NCBI GenBank assembly: GCA_964390795.1
Contig: CAYMLQ010000054.1
Coordinates: 1 to 23,169, forward strand
Reading direction: 5' to 3'
Length of the DNA stretch: 23,169 nt
Source: CAYMLQ01 sp964390795
Lineage (GTDB): Bacteria > Verrucomicrobiota > Kiritimatiellia > RFP12 > UBA1067
Below the pieces are notes generated by a model. It searched no databases, was not told where the DNA came from, and was given only the letters and a program-made list of their open reading frames with translations. Positions 16,365-21,454 of this stretch are shown here, in pieces (position 1 is the first letter of the stretch; each line of letters opens with the position of its first letter). Both the position numbers and the translations under genes were made by a program.

Positions 16365-17273
16365 TTAGTTGAAATACGGGGATTGGATCAGGTTGAAGAG
16401 CCCCTGCCGGATGGCGTTGTACATCATGTCTACGACGAAAAAGAAAATGAGCGGTGTGAAGTCGAACCCCATGCCGGTGGCGGCGCGATTGCGGGCAAAG
16501 CGCCCCAGCAGCAGTTCGACGCCCTCGTGGCAGATGATCGCAGCGCCCTGCGCCTGCAAGATAGCTGCACCGAAGTTGCCGATGATCAGGATGAAGAGCG
16601 TCCGGGTCAGCAGCGCGAGCGCGTCCGCGAAAGAGAGCGCCGCAAGCCAGCCGGTTTTGAGAAGTTGGGCGAAGAGCGGGCCTGTCATGAAGGGCGAGAC
16701 GGCGACGGCCTGTGCCTCCTGCCCGACCTGCGCGATCGTGCTCAGCGTGCCGGTGCGGGAGACGGCGAACGCCAAAGCCACATGCAGCACAACCAGAACC
16801 GCAGGCTGCGCGAGCAGCGGCAGGCGCGAGAACGGTCGCGAGAAAAAGGCGAACGCCTCGGCGGCACGGCTTGTGCGCTGCTGTAGCGTGAGGAGTTTCA
16901 CCAACAGGAAGACGCTCCAGAGCCGGATCAGGAATGCGGCAAAATGCAAGGCGCTGTACAGAAAGTGCGGACCCCAATGTTCGCCCGCCACCGGCTGGGA
17001 AAAACGGAATAGCCCCCCGAAGGGAATGGACCACTGGCCGCCCATCCTTCCGATGAGGAGCGTCTTGAAGGCGACCGTGAACAGGATGAGCAACACCGCC
17101 GTGACGGCCTCCGGCAGGTTGAGAACAGGACGGAGGAACGCGAATACCGAGTCGGTCAGGCGTACGGTGCCCGAAAGAAAGGGATTGAAATAAAACTCCT
17201 TTGAGGGTGCCGACCAGAGTCGGACCCAGAGAAGCAGGAGCAGGATATTAAAGAGGAGCTGAAGATAATCCAT
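16365..17273 (-). CDS. YggT-like integral membrane protein, extended form
   Basis: 302 aa with about six or seven hydrophobic segments. The N-terminal part fits YggT (short helix, then NPFLSGTVRLTDSVFAFLRPVLNLP, then a helix). The C-terminal part repeats the pattern (GVELLLGRFAR, then GFDFTPLIFFFVV). YggT proteins are small inner-membrane proteins linked to osmotic stress tolerance and cell division or membrane organisation in various bacteria. E. coli YggT is about 190 aa with two such units; this one carries about 110 extra residues, including LLTLQQRTSRAAEAFAFFSR, between the two units. Genes before and after are 25 and 27 bp away. Family call good; the meaning of the extra segment is unknown. 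Confidence 0.78.
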   Translation of the reverse strand: MDYLQLLFNILLLLLWVRLWSAPSKEFYFNPFLSGTVRLTDSVFAFLRPVLNLPEAVTAVLLILFTVAFKTLLIGRMGGQWSIPFGGLFRFSQPVAGEHWGPHFLYSALHFAAFLIRLWSVFLLVKLLTLQQRTSRAAEAFAFFSRPFSRLPLLAQPAVLVVLHVALAFAVSRTGTLSTIAQVGQEAQAVAVSPFMTGPLFAQLLKTGWLAALSFADALALLTRTLFILIIGNFGAAILQAQGAAIICHEGVELLLGRFARNRAATGMGFDFTPLIFFFVVDMMYNAIRQGLFNLIQSPYFN

Positions 17274-17298
17274 GTCGTTTCCGTTTCGAGCCGCGCAC

Positions 17299-18162
17299 TC
17301 ATTTACCGGCCTTGGGCTGTGCGGCTAGCCATTTCAGTGCGGAGGGGTGTGCGCCCCAGGCCTTATTCAGGGAATCGGCAAAACACTCGGCCTCTTCTTT
17401 GCTGCCTGCGGCATATGCGTCGGGCAGCAGTTTGGGGGATTTCCGGTGTCCCACCAGATACGCCTCGGTGAAACCGTTCTGCTTGCGTGCTCCGGCCACC
17501 GCCGCTTGGGCTCCAGGCTCGTCGCCGCAAAGAAAACGCTCCAGCGCCCGGCACCAGGCAAAGACCGTGTGTGCGCCGCACTCGTCCTTGTGCGCTCCGA
17601 GTAGTCGGCCGGCGTCGTCAAGGCGCGCGTTCTCCAGATAGGTGGGCAGCAGCACGTGCCGGATGCCTTGGTTGTCGCCCGGATTCAGGCTCAGCAGCGC
17701 TTCCCGTTCGGCGAGGGCCTCCTCGGTCTTGCCTGCCTCGTGCAGCGCATCGGCCAGCCAAGCCCGCGCCCGCATGTAGGGGCGCGTCTCGAGCGCTAAC
17801 CAGAAGTTTCCGGCGAACGCCTTGAAGCCCTTCTTGCCCAGACGCCGCTCGCCCAAGGCCACGATCTTGCGCAAGGCGGCGATTTCCTCGTCTAATGTAA
17901 CCACGAGATAATCCAGCAGGGTCAGCAGCGCGTCCACGTTGCCGGGGTCGGCATCCAGCGCATGCGTCAGCAGATCCCATTCTTCCTCGTCGGTCGATGC
18001 CTCCAGCGAGTCGCAGAACAGCGCTTCGGATGCGGCCTGTTTGGCAACCGAGGTGTCGCGTTTGCCGGCCAGAGCCGTATCCATCGCCTCAATGAAAATC
18101 TGGAAAAGCTCGGCGTCGATCTGGGCGATCTTGTCGTCGTCAATGGGGTCTTGCATGATCAT
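17299..18162 (-). CDS. Cytoplasmic tetratricopeptide-repeat protein
   Basis: 287 aa, no signal peptide or membrane segment. The N-terminus is acidic (DPIDDDKIAQIDAELFQIF). TPR-type helix pairs are visible at WDLLTHALDADPGNVDALLTLLDYLV, at ARAWLADALHEAGKTEEALAE followed by LNPGDNQGIRHVLLPTYLE, and at FAWCRALERFLCGDEPGAQAA. The C-terminal EAYLVGHRKSP and ALKWLA pattern is shared with a group of TPR proteins sometimes found next to SEC-C domains (recollection). Probably a protein-protein interaction scaffold. The frame is open further upstream, but that part lies inside the DUF4197 gene; ATG 18162, 25 bp after that gene's stop, is preferred, with ATG 18156 as alternative. Neither has a strong ribosome binding site. 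Confidence 0.75.
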   Translation of the reverse strand: MIMQDPIDDDKIAQIDAELFQIFIEAMDTALAGKRDTSVAKQAASEALFCDSLEASTDEEEWDLLTHALDADPGNVDALLTLLDYLVVTLDEEIAALRKIVALGERRLGKKGFKAFAGNFWLALETRPYMRARAWLADALHEAGKTEEALAEREALLSLNPGDNQGIRHVLLPTYLENARLDDAGRLLGAHKDECGAHTVFAWCRALERFLCGDEPGAQAAVAGARKQNGFTEAYLVGHRKSPKLLPDAYAAGSKEEAECFADSLNKAWGAHPSALKWLAAQPKAGK

Positions 18163-18187
18163 GGGGTCTCTGGGTCTTTCTACTGTC

Positions 18188-18913
18188 TCAGCGCCCGAAA
18201 ACGGTGCGCAGGAGTTGGGTGGTGCGGGCGGCGGGGTCTTTGCGGATTTTTGCTTCTTCGTCCGCGAGAACGGTGAAGAGTCCGCCGATCGCCTTGTCGG
18301 TGACAAACTCATCCAGCGAAGTCTGCTGCGGTTTGGGCACGAGGGGGATCTGGCTGTAGCGGTCCATGAGCGATTTGTAGGCGCGCGCGGCGCCGGACTG
18401 ATCCGTATAGGTGGTCACGATCGGCTTGTACAAAGTGCGCAACTGGGCGTGGGTCTTCTCGCGGAAATAATCGGTAGCGGCGGTGTCCTTACCCGAAAGG
18501 ATGTTTTTGGCGTCGGCGAATGTCATTTGACGGATGGCGCCTACAAATACGGGCGTGGCTTGAGCGGCGGCCTGTTCCGCGGCCAGGTTCATCTTGCCCT
18601 CCAAATCGTCAACCAGCGAGCCAAGTCCGACGGAGCGCATGGTTTTTCCAACGGTCTGCAACTCTTGGGGAAGGGGGATTCGGAGGCGGGCGTTGTTCAG
18701 ATATCCGCCGGCTTTCGAGGTTTGGGTGACGGCGTTCCGGGTGCCGACGGTGAGGGCCTCCTTGAGGCCGGCAACAATCGTCTCGACGGAAAGCGCGCCG
18801 CCGGAGTCCCCGCCCAACAGCGCGCTCAGGTTGGCCATATCCATGTTCGCGCAGCCGGCCATAGCCACGGCCAGACTGGAAGCCACGAGAATGCGGCAAA
18901 TGCGTGAAGTCAT
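18188..18913 (-). CDS. DUF4197 family lipoprotein
   Basis: 241 aa, close to the usual DUF4197 length. Lipoprotein signal MTSRICRILVASSLAVAMAGC with Cys21. The mature part shows the family's features: VETIVAGLKEALTVGTRNAVTQ, GGYLNNARLRIPLPQELQTV, AAAQATPVFVGAIRQMTFADA, ILSGKDTAATDYFREKT, LDEFVTDKAIGGLFTVLADEEAKIRKDP. Role unknown; it is expected to sit in the periplasm or at the outer membrane. ATG 18913 is chosen over the upstream frame extension because AGGAG (complement of 18921-18925) lies 7 nt before it and it gives a proper signal peptide. First gene of the five-gene minus-strand operon. Confidence 0.9.
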   Translation of the reverse strand: MTSRICRILVASSLAVAMAGCANMDMANLSALLGGDSGGALSVETIVAGLKEALTVGTRNAVTQTSKAGGYLNNARLRIPLPQELQTVGKTMRSVGLGSLVDDLEGKMNLAAEQAAAQATPVFVGAIRQMTFADAKNILSGKDTAATDYFREKTHAQLRTLYKPIVTTYTDQSGAARAYKSLMDRYSQIPLVPKPQQTSLDEFVTDKAIGGLFTVLADEEAKIRKDPAARTTQLLRTVFGR

Positions 18914-18993
18914 AACGTTTCTCCTGAAAAAATATCCACTGTGTTGGCCTGCACTCCGACGGAAGATGAATCCGGCCCGAACCATTGATTTTC

Positions 18994-19021
18994 AGAATAC
19001 CATGTTCCGACGGATGTGCAA
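18994..19021 (-). promoter_or_regulatory. Candidate promoter for the five-gene minus operon
   Basis: On the minus strand TTGCAC (complement of 19016-19021) and TATTCT (complement of 18994-18999) are 16 bp apart. Matches are moderate (three and four of six). The leader would be about 75 bases up to ATG 18913. Confidence 0.3.
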
Positions 19022-19029
19022 CCTGATTC

Positions 19030-19063
19030 GGTCACGGAAGCGGGTGGGAAGCGGGTTGTGACC
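19030..19063. promoter_or_regulatory. Possible operator: inverted repeat enclosing a tandem repeat
   Basis: GGTCAC (19030-19035) and GTGACC (19058-19063) are perfect inverted copies. Between them AAGCGGGT occurs twice, 11 bp apart (19038-19045 and 19049-19056), about one helical turn. It lies immediately upstream of the candidate -35 of the minus-strand operon. Confidence 0.35.
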
Positions 19064-19219
19064 AACGGTGGCGGACGTGTTTCACGTGCGGCAGGACGGT
19101 GAAAAGGGGCGTGCAAGACATCTCGGGATATAGTACGTTACGCATCGTTGGGAAAAGGAGACGCTGAGGGGCGGGCGGAAGGTGGCCGTTTTCCGGGCTG
19201 CCGCTGCAAAAGGACATTC

Positions 19220-20590
19220 ATGGAACAGCGAAAAAGTCCGTGGGAACATCGACGCTGGCGCGGCGGAATCTGCCGGTCCGGTCTGGGTGCCAGGGCGACT
19301 GTATTCTGGATTACGGCATTTGTGTTTGCCGGCGTGGTTGCGGGTATTGCGCTCAAGGCACCGCACATGCTGAGGTTCGAAAGGGTGCGCTGGGAGGTGT
19401 TGTTCCCTTACGGGCTCGCGGCCGTTGGCGTGGTCTTCGCGGTCGTTGCTCTGATCGCCACAGCCCGCTGGCTCAGGTTCGGCGGCTGCCGTGTGCGCAT
19501 GCGGTCGGTGCCGGGCGTGATCGGCGGCCATTTCCGCGGCGAAGTCTTGTTGCCGGAGGCGTTTCCGCAGGACACCGACGTGCGGATGGAACTGGTCTGC
19601 GAAACCCGAACGTCCATCACCGGCAAAGGCGACAGCAGCGACCACCTGTCGATTGACCGCGAATGGGCGCATACCCTCAGGGTCACCGCGAACGCTTCCC
19701 TCTGTCACGACGGTCACTGCGCCATCCCGTTCGACTTCACGATTCCGTACGGTCTGACCGACGAGACGGACTCCAAGCGAGAAGGGAATACCAGCGTCGA
19801 CATTCAGTGGGAGCTGCGGGTTTTCGCGCGTCTCGCCGGGCCGGATCTGGACATGACGTTTCAGGTGCCTGTCTTTCGAACGGCGGACAGCGACCGGACC
19901 GTGAGGGGTGCTCCAAACACCGAGAAGAATCTGGACGCGTTCTTGCACGACACGGGGCAACACCGGCGAATTCGGATGGAACACGGGCAAGAAGGAACGA
20001 TGTACGTCTGCGAATCTGAAGGGATGCAGAAAGGGCTTAGCCTCGTGCCGGGCATCATCGGGCTCGGGATGCTGGCGGTCGTGGTGCTCGTGCCCTGCAA
20101 CGCCCTGCCGGGATTGGTTAAAGCCGTCATGCGTCATGCGGAGGGTTGGCAGAACCTGTTCCGGCTGATCCCGCTCGTGATGGCTTTTGGCGTCTGCCTG
20201 ATGGTGGGGGTCTTCGGGCTTTTCGGTCTGCTGTTCCTGCTCATCGGCGTTCGCGGCCTGATCTCCCGGCGCACGTGGATCGAAAAAGGGGTCATTCACC
20301 AGCGCGCGCGGTTGTTCGTTATCCCTTGGTCGCGGAGCTGCCCCTGCGCGAGCGCCACAGGGGTGAACCTCGGCGATACGACCACGAGCGGCGGCCGGAC
20401 CTGGTACGACGTCGTGATCGAGCGGAACACGGCGTCGCGCTACAAGAAAGCACAATGGCGCTATCTGTTTAGCCGCATCACCGTCGCCACCAACGTGCCG
20501 ACGCAGCAGGAGGCTGAAGACCTCGCGGTTCGCCTGCGCCGCGAGTTGCGCCTGCCGGAGGGGGCGGAGGGGCTTGCGGGGATGGGGTAA
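19220..20590 (+). CDS. Four-helix membrane protein with central beta domain, function unknown
   Basis: 456 aa. Start ATG 19220 is preceded by AAAGGA (19208-19213); the frame is open to a TTG at 19148 but that has no support. Membrane segments are at about residues 27-46, 60-84, 270-295 and 315-350. Between helices 2 and 3 lies a roughly 180-residue beta-rich domain (GHFRGEVLLPEAFPQ, RMELVCETRTS, HCAIPFDFTIPYGL, DIQWELRVFARLAGPDLDMTF). It resembles domains in some DUF3592-type membrane proteins, where an arrestin-like sandwich is followed by a hydrophobic pair (recollection). A C-terminal cytoplasmic-type beta/alpha segment (WYDVVIERNT, then AEDLAVRLRRELRLPEG) ends the protein. It likely shares a transcript with the DUF2442 gene 13 bp downstream. 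No catalytic motif was recognised. Confidence 0.72.
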   Translation: MEQRKSPWEHRRWRGGICRSGLGARATVFWITAFVFAGVVAGIALKAPHMLRFERVRWEVLFPYGLAAVGVVFAVVALIATARWLRFGGCRVRMRSVPGVIGGHFRGEVLLPEAFPQDTDVRMELVCETRTSITGKGDSSDHLSIDREWAHTLRVTANASLCHDGHCAIPFDFTIPYGLTDETDSKREGNTSVDIQWELRVFARLAGPDLDMTFQVPVFRTADSDRTVRGAPNTEKNLDAFLHDTGQHRRIRMEHGQEGTMYVCESEGMQKGLSLVPGIIGLGMLAVVVLVPCNALPGLVKAVMRHAEGWQNLFRLIPLVMAFGVCLMVGVFGLFGLLFLLIGVRGLISRRTWIEKGVIHQRARLFVIPWSRSCPCASATGVNLGDTTTSGGRTWYDVVIERNTASRYKKAQWRYLFSRITVATNVPTQQEAEDLAVRLRRELRLPEGAEGLAGMG

Positions 20591-20603
20591 GTGGAGAAAT
20601 GGC

Positions 20604-20843
20604 ATGAACACTTCGGATAAGGCAGTCAAGTCCGCGCGGTATGTCGGCGGCCGGATCGTCATCCGGATGCTCAGCGGGGTGGAGATCAGCTTCCCCGTCG
20701 CAGAGAATCCCCGTCTGTCCAAGGGGACGCCGGAACAGTTAGGCAAGATTGAGGTTTCACCCTGTGGGCTGCATTGGCCTGAGTTGGACGAGGACCTGTC
20801 GTTCAAGGGCCTGCTGGAAGGCGACTTCGGTCAAAGGACTTAG
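20604..20843 (+). CDS. DUF2442 domain protein
   Basis: 79 aa, normal DUF2442 size. Pattern: VGGRIVIRMLSGVEISFPV, LSKGTPEQLGKIEVSPCGLHWPELDEDLSFKGLLEGDFG, which matches the family's usual core with WPELDEDLS near the end. GGAG at 20592-20595 is 8 nt before ATG 20604. DUF2442 genes usually sit beside a DUF4160 gene in pairs thought to behave like toxin-antitoxin modules; no DUF4160 partner is present on either side. The last 41 bp overlap the convergent hicB frame. Confidence 0.85.
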   Translation: MNTSDKAVKSARYVGGRIVIRMLSGVEISFPVAENPRLSKGTPEQLGKIEVSPCGLHWPELDEDLSFKGLLEGDFGQRT

Positions 20844-21333
20844 CGCCCCGCGATTTTTCACTGCCAGCGGTGTAAAGCGGTTCTCCGTGTCCACCCGACC
20901 GCGCCTGTTGAGCCGCAGTTGCATGGGGTGCGGCTGCTTCACCGCTCTCGGCGGCGCAATACGGTTGCGGATGAAAGGGTATATGACTCAGCGGGTACGC
21001 GACCTTGTCGGAAACGGCCTGTTTGACGAAATCGTTAAGAGAGGTGTCCGCTTGTTTGGCCGCAATGAGGGCGGCCATGTGCAGCTCAGGGCCTATGCGG
21101 ACATTGAACGTGCCGCTACAGCTCTTGAGTGGTTGCTTGCCCACCGCAGCACAGGTGGCCAGGTAGTCGTCTACGGCGGACTCGAAGGCCTTCTTCAATT
21201 CACGAACGGTATCGCCTTCGTAGGTGACGAGATCCGCAATGAACGCGATGCGGCCATACAGGCACTCATCTTCCTGACTGACAGCAATCGAACCGGTGTA
21301 GCCCTTGTAGGTCAACAATTCGACGTCTTTCAT
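20803..21333 (-). CDS. hicB: HicB-family antitoxin with C-terminal extension, no HicA partner
   Basis: 176 aa. Residues 1-112 are a full HicB: the degenerate RNase H-like fold (YTGSIAVSQEDECLYGRIAFI, TVRELKKAFESAVDDYLATC) followed by a ribbon-helix-helix DNA-binding segment (GTFNVRIGPELHMAALIAAKQ, TSLNDFVKQAVSDKVA). HicB neutralises the HicA mRNA interferase and represses its own operon. Residues 113-176 are a low-complexity tail with no family match; HicB proteins of this type normally end near residue 112. GAAGGG lies 8 nt before ATG 21333. No hicA lies upstream (121 bp to ligA) or downstream (the gene runs into DUF2442). Either a solitary regulator or a remnant whose original stop codon was lost. 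Confidence 0.82.
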   Translation of the reverse strand: MKDVELLTYKGYTGSIAVSQEDECLYGRIAFIADLVTYEGDTVRELKKAFESAVDDYLATCAAVGKQPLKSCSGTFNVRIGPELHMAALIAAKQADTSLNDFVKQAVSDKVAYPLSHIPFHPQPYCAAESGEAAAPHATAAQQARSGGHGEPLYTAGSEKSRGAKSFDRSRLPAGP

Positions 21334-21353
21334 GATACGAACCCTTCGTCTTT

Positions 21354-21391
21354 TACGCTTAGTCCCACACGTTGTCGGATACGCTTAGTCC
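21354..21391 (-). promoter_or_regulatory. Direct repeats upstream of hicB, possible autoregulatory site
   Basis: TACGCTTAGTCC occurs at 21354-21365 and 21380-21391, 26 bp apart (about two and a half helical turns). On the minus strand the repeats read GGACTAAGCGTA and lie 21-58 bases before the hicB start. Ribbon-helix-helix antitoxins commonly bind repeated sites in their own promoter, so this is a plausible operator. The second copy is preceded on the minus strand by AAAAGGAGG, which has no start codon after it. Confidence 0.4.
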
Positions 21392-21396
21392 TCCTT

Positions 21397-21423
21397 TTAA
21401 GAAAGCAACTAGATTACAGTTGC
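21397..21423 (-). terminator. ligA: Candidate intrinsic terminator of ligA
   Basis: On the minus strand GCAACT (complement of 21418-21423), a 7-nt loop and AGTTGC (complement of 21405-21410) are followed by TTTCTTAA. The stem is short and not GC-rich, and the T run is interrupted. It lies 32 bp past the ligA stop, between ligA and hicB, which suits a terminator. A second, weaker stem (GCGCG/CGCGC, 21440-21455) overlaps the ligA stop. Confidence 0.45.
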
Positions 21424-21454
21424 AGATCGAAGAAGGCAAGCGCGAACAGGCGCG

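Larger units (their letters stand above)
18914..19219. other. Divergent intergenic region (306 bp)
   Basis: Lies between the DUF4197 operon (minus) and the membrane-protein gene (plus). It holds no supportable gene, but has a candidate minus-strand promoter (18994-19021), a GGTCAC/GTGACC inverted repeat enclosing two AAGCGGGT copies (19030-19063), a TCCGACGGA direct repeat (18955-18963 and 19006-19014), and a plus-strand TATAGT (19129-19134) without a good -35 partner. Confidence 0.5.

Noticed and set aside
17299..18312. Longer N-terminal version of the TPR protein
   Set aside because: The added 50 residues lie inside the DUF4197 gene and have Ser/Pro/Arg shadow composition; ATG 18162 follows the upstream stop by 25 bp.
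19082..20806. 574-aa open frame on the minus strand
   Set aside because: Antisense to the four-helix membrane protein and DUF2442 genes, which have ribosome binding sites and recognisable structure. The antisense product is Pro/Arg/His-rich and has none.
21389..21397. AAAAGGAGG on the minus strand as the ribosome binding site of a hidden hicA
   Set aside because: No start codon or open frame of useful length follows before hicB, and only 121 bp separate hicB from ligA.
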